Part shown: piece after piece, positions 24,645 through 33,414 of the stretch
Layout of the letters: every line of letters begins with the position of its first letter
Numbering within the stretch: the first letter of the stretch is position 1
The notes under the pieces: generated by a model
Told to the model about the DNA's origin: nothing
What the model saw: only the letters and a program-made list of their open reading frames with translations
The model's database searches: none
NCBI RefSeq assembly: GCF_000775995.1
Contig: NZ_CP009227.1
Span: 2,400,296-2,464,295, forward strand
DNA: 64,000 bases
Reading direction: 5' to 3'
From: Treponema sp. OMZ 838
GTDB taxonomy: Bacteria > Spirochaetota > Spirochaetia > Treponematales > Treponemataceae
Program-made: the position numbers and the translations under genes

Positions 24645-25979
24645 TTACTTGCTCGATCGCAAGGCTTCCGCAGGGATCATGTTGGCTGCACGGATTGCGG
24701 GGCCGAGCGCTGCAAGGATTGCTAAGAAAGCCGTTAGCAGGAATTTTAAGCAGATAACGGTCGGCGACAGTATCCACAAGAAATGTCCGTTTGTGGTGAG
24801 CATACTGAGTACCGAGTCAATCGATATGGGGATAAGGCTGATAATCAGCATAACGAGCAGCGCAAGCACAAAGCCCGCTGCGGCACCGATAACCGAAAGA
24901 AAGCCTGCCTCCGCAAGAAATAAAAGGCTCACCTTTCCCCTGCTGACACCGCAAGAACGCATCGTACCGATTTCGCCCTTCCGCTCATGCACCACCATCC
25001 TGAACGTATTGGAAATACCGATCATCGTAACGAGCAGCAATACCAACAGCACACCGAGACTGACCCACTGTATCGTCTGCGAGAGCGTTACCATCTGCGG
25101 CGCAAAATCGTAGAAGGTCATAACGGCGTATTTTGTTCCGTCCCACTTTCCTTCATTCAACTGCCGCAGCAGTTCCTGCCCGGGAGAGGTTGGGTTAAAC
25201 TGCGCCGCCAGTTCACGGCTGGTAACGGGACCGTATTCGGCAAGGCGCTTTTCAAAAATGGACGCAACAGCATCTTGCTGGTTTTCATCTTTTAAGAAAA
25301 TACCGAACAGAGCAACACACCCTTCGGGAATTTCGGCAATTTTATTGAGATAATCGAAGTTTGCATAAAACTGTATTTGATCAAACTGGCTTTGATCCTG
25401 ATAGATACCAGCTATTTGAAATTCCGCAACCGTTGCCTGTCCGCTCAATGTTGTCGTTTCGTAGAGGATAACATCATTCAAAGCGACATTCAGCGCTTCG
25501 GCGGTTTTTTGAGGGATAAAAAGAGCGTTTTCTATGGTTACGTTCTCCCATCCGCCTTCTTTAAACGCAAAACTATTGCGTAAGGCTTCTTCCTCATCGA
25601 ATTTGCAGCCTGCAACTTTAGCAGTCAACTGATTCCCTGCAAAAATCAGCGTGCCGTAACGCTGTGCACGCACGGTTGTATACAATGCATCAATTTTTTC
25701 TTCTTTGATGATTCTATGCACAAGCTCAACACTTTCGGGAGGAAGGTATTCATTCGCCTTATCATCTTCTGTCTTGTCCGCTGCCTTCTCTGCCCCGGTT
25801 ACATAGACATGCCCACCGATAATCTTTGCAATCTGATATTCCAAACTCTTACGCGCACCTGCCGATAGTCCGTCGATCAATGTTACAATAAGAAATGCAA
25901 ATACAATTGCAATAACCAACAACATACTGCGCCGCTTTTGCCTATTTAAATTCCTAAATGCAATCTTTAATATATTCAT
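24645..25979 (-). CDS. FtsX/LolCE-type ABC permease (second subunit)
   Basis: A 444-residue inner-membrane protein with the MacB/LolCE plan. One N-terminal helix (SMLLVIAIVFAFLIVTLIDGL) is followed by a large periplasmic domain (residues 45-300). Three C-terminal helices follow, with the FtsX segment beginning VSLGVLLVLLLVTMIGISNTFRMVVHERKGEIGTMRSCG. This is the mechanotransmission type of transporter that pulls lipoproteins out of the membrane rather than moving solutes across it. AAGGAAAGATT precedes the ATG. It is 34 bp downstream of the other permease, so the two should form a heterodimer with the adjacent LolD-like ATPase. Confidence 0.88.
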   Translation of the reverse strand: MNILKIAFRNLNRQKRRSMLLVIAIVFAFLIVTLIDGLSAGARKSLEYQIAKIIGGHVYVTGAEKAADKTEDDKANEYLPPESVELVHRIIKEEKIDALYTTVRAQRYGTLIFAGNQLTAKVAGCKFDEEEALRNSFAFKEGGWENVTIENALFIPQKTAEALNVALNDVILYETTTLSGQATVAEFQIAGIYQDQSQFDQIQFYANFDYLNKIAEIPEGCVALFGIFLKDENQQDAVASIFEKRLAEYGPVTSRELAAQFNPTSPGQELLRQLNEGKWDGTKYAVMTFYDFAPQMVTLSQTIQWVSLGVLLVLLLVTMIGISNTFRMVVHERKGEIGTMRSCGVSRGKVSLLFLAEAGFLSVIGAAAGFVLALLVMLIISLIPISIDSVLSMLTTNGHFLWILSPTVICLKFLLTAFLAILAALGPAIRAANMIPAEALRSSK

Positions 25980-26013
25980 AATCTTTCCTTAAAATGCCTT
26001 CATTAATAATGCC

Positions 26014-27546
26014 TTATTTGTTGATGGCTTCCAATGGGCTGATCTTTAATGCAAGTCCAACCGGATACCAATTTGCAATTACTCCGGCGGCAAGCATAGC
26101 GGCAAGTGTACTCAATACTGCGACCGGCGAGATAGCTGTCTGGATTTTATAACCGCCGAACATAACCGCCATCGTTTCATTCGGAAGTCTGATTCCCAAC
26201 GCATTAAAGATAAGCCCTGCGATAATCGCAAGAGCAATCCCGCACAGAGCCCCAACGCACGAAAGTAAAAACGACTCCGTATAAAAGAGCCGCCTGACAA
26301 AAGAACGCTTTGCTCCGATGGCACGCATCGTACCGATTTCTGCCGTTCGCTCCATAACGGAAACGACAAGCGTATTCATAATGACGATAAGCACCACAAC
26401 TGCAAGCAATACCAGCACCGCGATCATCAGCGTCCGTGTCATTTTTATCGCAGCAGCATACTGCACCACTGCTTTATCCCACGGAAGCGCTTGTGCTATA
26501 AGACCTTCTTCTGCAAACCATTTATTCAAATCTGCAATCACCCGGGATGTTTTTGAAGAATCCTTCAGCTTAACCGTTACAAAGTGCCATGCATCGGTGT
26601 CCGCCATATTGAGCTGATTGCGCAGCTCCGTACTGCCTAAAATATTTTCCAAATCTTCCGCAGTCGCTTTTTTTTCAGTGATGCTTTCCGCCTCTTCGGT
26701 GACACCGACTGCATCATCGGAGAACAAGTCGTCTTCGCTTTTCTCTGCAAGGCTTAAATCGATTGACTGAGGAATTTCCGTAACGGTACGAGCCCCCATC
26801 GTTACGCCTGCAAGCATACGCGCACTGTTGATATCCGTATAAAGCACATCTTGAACCGCCGTATCGGGATGTGCAAAGGTAAAAAAGCCGCTCACCTTTA
26901 TTTTGCGCAGCTTTGCTTTTTCTCCAAAGCTCATCACCACAACTTCATCTCCAACATGCAATTCCCGTTCATAATATTTCTCGTACTTTTCTTTTACTTT
27001 TGGCGGCAATAAGATAAATTCTGCACCGTCGGAATCGGGAAATTCACCTTCATACACTTTGATTGTCTCGAATGTTTTTTTGTAGGAAGAAGGCTCGATA
27101 CCGAGTGTCGTGGCATACGGCATATACGAAAAGTTTTCACCTTTAGGCTCCCACGTGTCGGAAAGGTCAGCCGGACGCAGCATACCATACCCGACAACCA
27201 TTCCCCGCGTAAACACAGAAGCTTCCGGCATGTCATGTAACTTTGCCTCAATTTTTTCTATCTTTGATAAATACGGCATCGAAGGCAGCTTACCCGTGTT
27301 GACATTTTTATATGCACCGGCAATTGTTACAAAGACATCCTTATCAGCCGGTTTTCCGGTAATAAAAATATCGCCGCAAAAGTCGCTCTCGCATACATTC
27401 TTTGCCTGCTGTTCGGCGAAATTCAGCACACCGAGCCCCAGCACCACCAAAAAGCTGCCGAGCCCGATCAAAATCATAATAATCAGCGTCTTTGTCTTAT
27501 GCGAAAAAAGATTTTTCAACGCCAACTTAAAAATCGTTTTATTCAT
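26014..27546 (-). CDS. FtsX/LolCE-type ABC permease (first subunit)
   Basis: A 510-residue permease paralogous to the next gene. It has helix 1 at about residues 17-37 (LIIMILIGLGSFLVVLGLGVL), a periplasmic domain of about 330 residues with an acidic insert (EKSEDDLFSDDAVGVTEEAES), and C-terminal FtsX helices (LMIAVLVLLAVVVLIVIMNTLVVSV, then ERTAEIGTMRAIGAKRSFVRRLFY). AGAGGATATA precedes the ATG at 27546. The acidic insert is not usual for LolCE and may dock the periplasmic carrier encoded downstream. It sits between the LolD-like ATPase, across a palindrome-rich 98-bp gap, and the second permease. Confidence 0.88.
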   Translation of the reverse strand: MNKTIFKLALKNLFSHKTKTLIIMILIGLGSFLVVLGLGVLNFAEQQAKNVCESDFCGDIFITGKPADKDVFVTIAGAYKNVNTGKLPSMPYLSKIEKIEAKLHDMPEASVFTRGMVVGYGMLRPADLSDTWEPKGENFSYMPYATTLGIEPSSYKKTFETIKVYEGEFPDSDGAEFILLPPKVKEKYEKYYERELHVGDEVVVMSFGEKAKLRKIKVSGFFTFAHPDTAVQDVLYTDINSARMLAGVTMGARTVTEIPQSIDLSLAEKSEDDLFSDDAVGVTEEAESITEKKATAEDLENILGSTELRNQLNMADTDAWHFVTVKLKDSSKTSRVIADLNKWFAEEGLIAQALPWDKAVVQYAAAIKMTRTLMIAVLVLLAVVVLIVIMNTLVVSVMERTAEIGTMRAIGAKRSFVRRLFYTESFLLSCVGALCGIALAIIAGLIFNALGIRLPNETMAVMFGGYKIQTAISPVAVLSTLAAMLAAGVIANWYPVGLALKISPLEAINK

Positions 27547-27565
27547 TATATCCTCTTCAAATCAA

Positions 27566-27657
27566 TTCATAATTATGAATGCATAATTCATAATTTGGTT
27601 GCCTCGGCGATAATCTCGAGTTCGGCAAATGGGGAAATTCATAATTATGAATTTCCC
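27566..27657. repeat. TTCATAATTATGAA palindromes between lolD and the permease gene
   Basis: A perfect 26-bp palindrome at 27632-27657 (centre AATT, arms GGGAAATTCATAA) overlaps the lolD stop. Related palindromic AT runs lie at about 27566-27595. Within a minus-strand operon these could form a partial terminator or a processing site. Confidence 0.6.
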
Positions 27658-28391
27658 TTCGTGTCTTCGACAACGTTTCCGTCTAAAATCTTGATGCGGT
27701 GATCGGTCATGTTGACGATTTTTGCATCGTGCGTGGAGAAGATAAAGGTCGTGTTAAATTCGCGGCTCATATCCTTCATCAAAGCGAGTATCTGATCGCC
27801 GGTTTTGGAATCGAGGTTTGCAGTGGGTTCGTCGGCAAGCACCAATGCAGGCTTGGTAACCAAGGCACGGGCAATAGCAACACGCTGCCGTTGACCGCCT
27901 GAAAGTTCGTTCGATTTATGATGCGTCCATTCGCTCAACCCCACTTTTTCAATCAGATATTCAATCCACTCTTTGCTTTTTTCTTTGCTCTCTTTATTTT
28001 TGCCGAACAGCAGCGGAAATTCGATGTTTTCGTATACGTCCAGAACGGGAATTAAGTTGAAGGACTGAAAGATAAAGCCCAGATATTCATGGCGCAGCTG
28101 CGTCATCCGTCTATCGAGTTTGCCGGGAATCTTCATATTTTTTCTATTTGCAAGGGAGATAAAATCTTTTTCTGCGTAAATTGTTTCTCCGTTTATGATA
28201 AGCTCGCCGGATGTCGGCGTATCGATCAGTCCAATCATATTGAGCGTAGTGGATTTTCCTGAGCCGGATGGTCCGGAAATGGAAACGAACTCTCCACTGT
28301 CGATGGAAAAATTAATTCCTTTTACCGCTTCTACTAAAACCTTTCCTAAAAGATAGGTTTTGCGCAAATTCTTAACTTGTACAATGGCCAT
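27645..28391 (-). CDS. LolD-type ABC transporter ATP-binding protein
   Basis: The ATPase of the MacB/LolD group driving the two permeases downstream. Walker A GPSGSGKSTTLNM, signature LSGGQRQRVAIARAL, Walker B LVLADEPTANLDSKT and switch FIFSTHD are all intact. The frame is open to 28418, but AGGAG stands 8 nt before the ATG at 28391 (MAIVQVKNLRKTYLLG), giving 248 residues. An insertion (SLANRKNMKIPGKLDRRMTQLR) between Walker A and the Q-loop is slightly longer than in classic LolD. Operon order on the minus strand is secreted unknown, LolD, permease, permease, LolA-like carrier: a complete lipoprotein-export-like set. Confidence 0.92.
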   Translation of the reverse strand: MAIVQVKNLRKTYLLGKVLVEAVKGINFSIDSGEFVSISGPSGSGKSTTLNMIGLIDTPTSGELIINGETIYAEKDFISLANRKNMKIPGKLDRRMTQLRHEYLGFIFQSFNLIPVLDVYENIEFPLLFGKNKESKEKSKEWIEYLIEKVGLSEWTHHKSNELSGGQRQRVAIARALVTKPALVLADEPTANLDSKTGDQILALMKDMSREFNTTFIFSTHDAKIVNMTDHRIKILDGNVVEDTKGNS

Positions 28392-28442
28392 ATATAATCT
28401 CCTGTAATAAATAGACAATGTTGTGAGTGATATTACGATGCG

Positions 28443-28931
28443 CTATTTACTATCGCTTTCTGTTTCAATAGGTATCGGTTTGAGTAATTCAGACATTTCC
28501 GCATGGTATTTTTGCACGAGTTTCAAGTCGTTCGGATGAATTCCGAAAGGGATTGCACCGTATTCGGAATTCAAAACGGCATAGGCAATCACCGTAATTT
28601 GCAATAGCCCTGTTTTTCCATCAAGTCCGTACTTACGGAAAAGTGATTGCAATTTTTTCGGTGCCGGATTCTTTTTAAGAAAAGCTGCTGCTTGATTGGT
28701 GTCTTCTCCAAGTGCATCCCTAAAGGCTTCGACCCATTGAGCTTCCGTAGAATTCTCATCATTTTGAAAGGCATTGATGCCTTCAAGCAACTTGTCATGA
28801 TTTTTGATAAATCCCTTCACCGCTTTTTCAGTTAAAATCGGTTTTACCTGAGACGTTTGCGTCTGTGCGTATAATCCGGTCATCGTGAAAACAACGAGCA
28901 GCAGTCCTGCTGTGATACTGTTTTTTGTCAT
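28443..28931 (-). CDS. Secreted protein of unknown function, first gene of the lol-like operon
   Basis: A 162-residue protein with a signal peptide (MTKNSITAGLLLVVFTMTGL, cleaved near YAQ). A helical mature part follows (AVKGFIKNHDKLLEGINAF; QAAAFLKKNPAPKKLQSLFRKYGLDGKTG), ending in an acidic tail. The open frame reaches 28964, but AGGAGATAAT directly precedes the ATG at 28931. It starts the operon, 51 bp ahead of the LolD-like ATPase, so it probably helps the same transporter in the periplasm. I do not recognise the family. Confidence 0.75.
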   Translation of the reverse strand: MTKNSITAGLLLVVFTMTGLYAQTQTSQVKPILTEKAVKGFIKNHDKLLEGINAFQNDENSTEAQWVEAFRDALGEDTNQAAAFLKKNPAPKKLQSLFRKYGLDGKTGLLQITVIAYAVLNSEYGAIPFGIHPNDLKLVQKYHAEMSELLKPIPIETESDSK

Positions 28932-29121
28932 ATTATCTCCTACGTGGTTAACTATTGTAAACATAAGAAGGTTGAATACCGTTACGAAAAATATGGTGTA
29001 TTCCGTCTTTTATATGTGGCATCTGATGGAATCACTGTCTTACGAGCTCCATATTTTTCGAGATATTTAGGATAATGAGTTTGTAATATGAGGTCAAGTA
29101 TAACGTCAGTAAAATGCGATG

Positions 29122-29150
29122 TTGATACTCGGTTGTTTTTCCATTATATT
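29122..29150 (+). promoter_or_regulatory. Promoter of the fliG paralogue
   Basis: TTGATA (29122-29127), a 17-nt spacer and TATATT (29145-29150). The start of transcription would be near 29157, only a few bases before the ATG at 29161, so the message would be almost leaderless. Confidence 0.6.
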
Positions 29151-29160
29151 GGGAGACAGT

Positions 29161-30222
29161 ATGAGTGATCTGGAAAGTGAGATACGGCGGCGCGGGCTGA
29201 TAAAGGTAGCAAGTGAAGACGCTCAAAAAGAGAGTCCCTATCGCCGCGTTGCAAAGTTTTTATATTTAATCGGAGAGGCGCAGGCGGCAACGGTACTGCA
29301 AAAGCTCACCCGCGAGCAAATCGAAAAAGTAGTAGCGGAAATGCTGACCATCCGCTATGTCGATAAGGACGAAGCCGCCTATATTTTAAGCGAATTTACG
29401 GCGCTTTATAACGAAGCGAAGAATTCCGTCGGCGGCGTAGAAACCGCTCAAGGGATTCTGACGGCGGCTTTCGGCGGGGAAAAAGCGCGGGAGATTATCG
29501 AGCGGGCAATACCGCCTGCTGCCGAGCGGCCGTTCGATTTTTTGGACGGTATCGACGGAGAAAAGCTCAAGCGGCTCTTAGCGGACGAAATGCCTGCAAC
29601 ACAGGCGCTCGTGCTTTCTCAACTGGAACCGAAAATAGCGGCCGCCTATATTACCGGCTTAAACGATGCGGAAAAAAAAGACATCGTGCTCCGCCTCGCG
29701 CGGCTTAAAACCATCAGTCCTGAAATTTTGCAGACGGTAAGCACTTCGATGCGCGAAAAGTTTACCCGCATACGAACAGGCTCGGCTACCGAAGCAATTG
29801 ACGGCCGCGCGGTACTTGCCGCTATTTTACGGCGCAGCGATTCCGAAACGGAACAGTTTATTTTACAGAACATCGCAGAAGCCAATCCCGAACTTGAACA
29901 AAATATCCGTGAACGGCTTTTTACTTTTGAAGATGTGCTCATTGCGGATGACCGCTTTTTACAGAAAAAATTATCCGGTATGGAAAGCTCAGTAATTGCC
30001 GCATTGATTTCTTACAAACCGGAAGTCTTTGTCAAAAAAATCCTCGATAACATTTCTAAAAACAGACAGCAGTTCATCCTTGACGATCAGGCGTCGAACC
30101 CCGTTTCCGTGCGGGAATGCCGCGAAGTTACCAATCGTTTCTTACAGGAATTGCGGAAAAGCTGGGAAGACGGCGAGCTGCTCTTATTCGGAAAGGATGG
30201 AGATGACGTATGGATAACCTAA
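29161..30222 (+). CDS. FliG-family flagellar motor switch paralogue (FliG1-like)
   Basis: A 353-residue protein with the three-part FliG plan: an N-terminal domain (YRRVAKFLYLIGEAQAATVLQKL), a middle domain (PATQALVLSQLEPKIAAAYITGL) and a C-terminal torque domain (DDRFLQKKLSGMESSVIAALI). The conserved EHPQ of standard FliG reads EMPA here (residues 143-146), so the FliM-binding patch is altered. Spirochaetes commonly have two FliG proteins, one in the motor operon and one elsewhere; this lone copy next to an M16 protease fits the second type. The longer frame from 29119 is rejected because GGGAGA precedes the ATG at 29161. It overlaps the next gene by 13 bp. Confidence 0.85.
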   Translation: MSDLESEIRRRGLIKVASEDAQKESPYRRVAKFLYLIGEAQAATVLQKLTREQIEKVVAEMLTIRYVDKDEAAYILSEFTALYNEAKNSVGGVETAQGILTAAFGGEKAREIIERAIPPAAERPFDFLDGIDGEKLKRLLADEMPATQALVLSQLEPKIAAAYITGLNDAEKKDIVLRLARLKTISPEILQTVSTSMREKFTRIRTGSATEAIDGRAVLAAILRRSDSETEQFILQNIAEANPELEQNIRERLFTFEDVLIADDRFLQKKLSGMESSVIAALISYKPEVFVKKILDNISKNRQQFILDDQASNPVSVRECREVTNRFLQELRKSWEDGELLLFGKDGDDVWIT

Positions 30223-33200
30223 TCCACGGGTTTAAAATTATTTCAAAAACAGCGCTTGACGAAATGCAGGCGGAGGGCATTCTTGCGCAGCATTGCGAAA
30301 CCGGACTTGAGGTTTATCACATTCATAACGATGACAGTGAAAATTTATTTGCGTTTGCTTTTATGACCCCGCCTGAAAACAGTTCGGGCGTTGCGCATAT
30401 TCTGGAACATTCGGTACTCTGCGGTTCGAAAAATTATCCGCTGAAAGATCCTTTTTTAATCCTTTCCAAGCAGAGCGTTAAAACGTTTTTGAATGCGATG
30501 ACATTCCCCGATAAGACCGTGTACCCTGCGTCGAGCATCCTCGAAAAAGATTATTTTAATTTGATGTCGGTGTACGGCGATGCGGTGTTTTTTCCGCTGC
30601 TTAAACGGGAAACCTTTGAACAAGAAGGTCATCGGCTTGAACGAGATGAAAAAGGAAATCCGCATTTTTCCGGCGTGGTGTTAAATGAGATGCGGGGCGC
30701 GTATGCGGATTTTGATTCCGGTGTAGACCGTGAACTGCGGCATTCTCTCTTGCAGGGGACGGTGTATGCGCACGATTCAGGCGGCTTTCCGCCCGATATC
30801 GTCAAGCTCAGCTATGAGGACTTTTGCGCTTTCCATAAAAAATACTATCATCCGGTAAACTGCAAGGTCTTTTTGTACGGTAACATCGAAACCGAAAAGC
30901 AGCTCGCCTTTTTGCAGGATCGTTTCTTGCGGTTTTTTGAACCGGCGGAAAAGCCGCCGCTCATTCCGGCTATTACGCCCTATCCCGCACCCCGCGTGTT
31001 TTCGGCAACGGCGCCCGCAGGAGAAGGAAAAAATCCCGACAAGCTCACGGTAACGATGAATTGGCTGCTGCCCGAAAGCGCCGACATCGACCGGCTGATG
31101 GACTGTATGTTTTTGGAGGAGTTGTTGCTGGGACACGACGGAGCGCCCTTGCAAAAAAAACTGCTCGACTGCCCCTTCGCCGAGGATGTTTATCCGTACA
31201 ACGGCGGACAGGCAGACCTGAAAAACATCTGCTTTACGCTCGGACTTGCAGACATCGATAAAAGTGCGGAAGGGCAGTTTGAAGCCTTTATCCTTTCCGG
31301 CCTTGAAGACATTGTCCGGAACGGTTTTGAACCTCAGCTGATTGAAACCGCACTCAATTCTCTCGATTTTTATAACAGAGAAATTACCCGTTCAGGCGGC
31401 CCTTTTTCGCTGGTTTTGATGCGGCGGGCGCTCCGCGGCTGGATACACGGCTTTACGCCGGAGACTTCGCTCCGTTCCATACCTGCTTTTCAGCGGCTGA
31501 AACAGCGGCTTTCCCAAAACCCGCATTACGCTCAAGACCTCATCCGTACATTGCTACTTGATAATCCCCATCGGACAACCGTTTCCGTACGGCCGGATAT
31601 TCACTTTTGCGAGAACATCGATGCGAGACTTGCTCAAGAAGCGCACCAAGCGGTGCAAAGCCTCGGCAGCGTAGAACACCATCTGGGTTCCGCCGAACAG
31701 ACGGCCGTAACCGTTAGCGGGCAAAAAGCGGATGCGGATACGGGGCTTAATACCAATGCGGTGACCGATGCCCAAGCGCAACATCTTATTCCGCATATTT
31801 CAAAAGAGGAGCTGCCGCCGGTTGAACCGCCGATACCCGAACGCCTCGAATATTTCGGCACGGTTCCCGTTATCATCCATGAACAGCCGACAAACGGTAT
31901 CACCTATATGGACATCGCAGTTCCCGTCGATTCGCTTTCGGCGGAGGACTATACATACTTGACGCTCTATACGTCCGCGCTTTCCTCGATGGGAACAAAA
32001 ACGCAGAGCTGGGATGCCGTTGCGGCGGAATTCGCTTACCTGACGGGAGGCTTTTCCGCGGTTACCTTTTCCGCAGGCAGACACCGGACGTCCGAAGCCG
32101 CGGTATTTTTCGATAATGCGCTCCGCACGGAAGATGTAGTGGACAGGGACTGGATTTTTATCCGCTCTAAAATGCTGCCCGAATATATCGAACCCGCGGT
32201 AAACCGTATTTTTTCGTATCTTAACGATATTTCTTTTGCCGACGAAAAGCGGTTGAAGGATGTTTTTATTCAGCTGAAAAACGATTTTGATTCGCTGCCG
32301 TCATATTCGGGGCATACGTTGACTGCGCTGTACGCAGCTTCCGCCTATTCGGGTTCAAAACGGGCGGAAAATCTCTGGATGGGAATTCCTCAACTGCGTT
32401 TTCTGCGCGGGCAGTATGCGGCGCTGGAGCAAAAGCCGGCGGCAATCGGTGAACTCGCCCGTAAACTTGAAGAAATACACCGGAAACTGATGCGCTCCGG
32501 CCTTATCGTGAAGGTGTGCGGTACGAGTGCCGATGTAAGCGTTATCAAAAAAGCGCTCACTTCCCATTTATCGCGGTTTGATTTTCCGCACCGCAGTACC
32601 GGCGGCTTTAGAACCGAAGCCTTTAAAAAACCGGCGGCGCTTTCGGCCTTTCCCAGCGCCGTGCAGGTGGGCTTCGCTGCGCAGCTTCTGCCGATTACGT
32701 TCGATGAAACAGAATACGGCGCTGCTATCGTCTATGCCCAGTGGCTTGAGACGGGGGCATTGTGGGAGGCAATCCGCGTGAAAGGCGGCGCGTACGGCGT
32801 TTCGGCATATCCCGATTCCGCAACGGCGCTGTTTACGATGACTACTTACCGCGACCCTGCGCCGCTCAAATCCTTGCGCAGTATACGGGATTGCATCGAA
32901 AAGAGCATTGCGGCACCGCTTACCGACTCCGAACTGGAGGCCTTGATTACCGGCACGTACAGCACCGCGCTCCAGCCGAGAACCCCGGCGCAGAGAAGTG
33001 CGGCGGCGTTCTCGCGTCTCTTAAACGGGATAACCCATCAGGCGCGCATGCAAACAATCGAAGGCATTATTTCCTGTACACGGGAACGCATGAACCGGCT
33101 TGCCGAACGGCTTGCCGCAAGCGTATCGGGCAATAATGCTGTGCTTTCGGCAAATACAGCAGACGGCATATCAGTAAACACCGCGTTTTCAGCAACGACG

Positions 33201-33311
33201 GCGGGAGGCATATCCGGCGGTACCGCTGCAGTAATCTGCTCCGACGCTGCGCTCCGGCAAACGGCAGACAACTTAGGACTTCCGCCGCTCACCGTTCTGT
33301 CTTCAATTTAA
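30210..33311 (+). CDS. M16 family metalloprotease, presequence-protease type
   Basis: A 1033-residue zinc peptidase of the inverzincin class, which encloses and degrades short unfolded peptides. The inverted zinc motif HxxEH is at 63-67 (HILEH), with a distal Glu in FEQEGHRLE and the family segment NEMRGAYADFDSG. Two halves are joined by a linker near residues 485-525 that is low in complexity (Ala, Asp, Thr, Gln). A second Ala/Thr/Gly-rich repeat-like run lies near the C-terminus (ANTADGISVNTAFSATTAGG). There is no signal peptide, so it acts in the cytoplasm. GGAG stands 8 nt before the ATG. Start overlap with fliG suggests translational coupling. Confidence 0.92.
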   Translation: MDNLIHGFKIISKTALDEMQAEGILAQHCETGLEVYHIHNDDSENLFAFAFMTPPENSSGVAHILEHSVLCGSKNYPLKDPFLILSKQSVKTFLNAMTFPDKTVYPASSILEKDYFNLMSVYGDAVFFPLLKRETFEQEGHRLERDEKGNPHFSGVVLNEMRGAYADFDSGVDRELRHSLLQGTVYAHDSGGFPPDIVKLSYEDFCAFHKKYYHPVNCKVFLYGNIETEKQLAFLQDRFLRFFEPAEKPPLIPAITPYPAPRVFSATAPAGEGKNPDKLTVTMNWLLPESADIDRLMDCMFLEELLLGHDGAPLQKKLLDCPFAEDVYPYNGGQADLKNICFTLGLADIDKSAEGQFEAFILSGLEDIVRNGFEPQLIETALNSLDFYNREITRSGGPFSLVLMRRALRGWIHGFTPETSLRSIPAFQRLKQRLSQNPHYAQDLIRTLLLDNPHRTTVSVRPDIHFCENIDARLAQEAHQAVQSLGSVEHHLGSAEQTAVTVSGQKADADTGLNTNAVTDAQAQHLIPHISKEELPPVEPPIPERLEYFGTVPVIIHEQPTNGITYMDIAVPVDSLSAEDYTYLTLYTSALSSMGTKTQSWDAVAAEFAYLTGGFSAVTFSAGRHRTSEAAVFFDNALRTEDVVDRDWIFIRSKMLPEYIEPAVNRIFSYLNDISFADEKRLKDVFIQLKNDFDSLPSYSGHTLTALYAASAYSGSKRAENLWMGIPQLRFLRGQYAALEQKPAAIGELARKLEEIHRKLMRSGLIVKVCGTSADVSVIKKALTSHLSRFDFPHRSTGGFRTEAFKKPAALSAFPSAVQVGFAAQLLPITFDETEYGAAIVYAQWLETGALWEAIRVKGGAYGVSAYPDSATALFTMTTYRDPAPLKSLRSIRDCIEKSIAAPLTDSELEALITGTYSTALQPRTPAQRSAAAFSRLLNGITHQARMQTIEGIISCTRERMNRLAERLAASVSGNNAVLSANTADGISVNTAFSATTAGGISGGTAAVICSDAALRQTADNLGLPPLTVLSSI

Positions 33312-33326
33312 GGATAAAATGTATAT

Positions 33327-33400
33327 GTGCGCAGCATGCGCACGGCTAAAAACTTTTTCGGATTTTCACCATCTTATCCTACAAAAGTTTTATGGGAGGA
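33327..33400 (+). promoter_or_regulatory. Structured leader of the parE-like gene
   Basis: A GTGCGCA-GCA-TGCGCAC hairpin (33327-33343) is followed by GGCTAAAAACTTTTT, matching the tpiA leader (10506-10540). A later CAAAAGTTTT can pair with the AAAACTTTT, so two folds are possible ahead of the gene. Confidence 0.45.
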
Positions 33401-33414
33401 AAATTTAAAACAAC

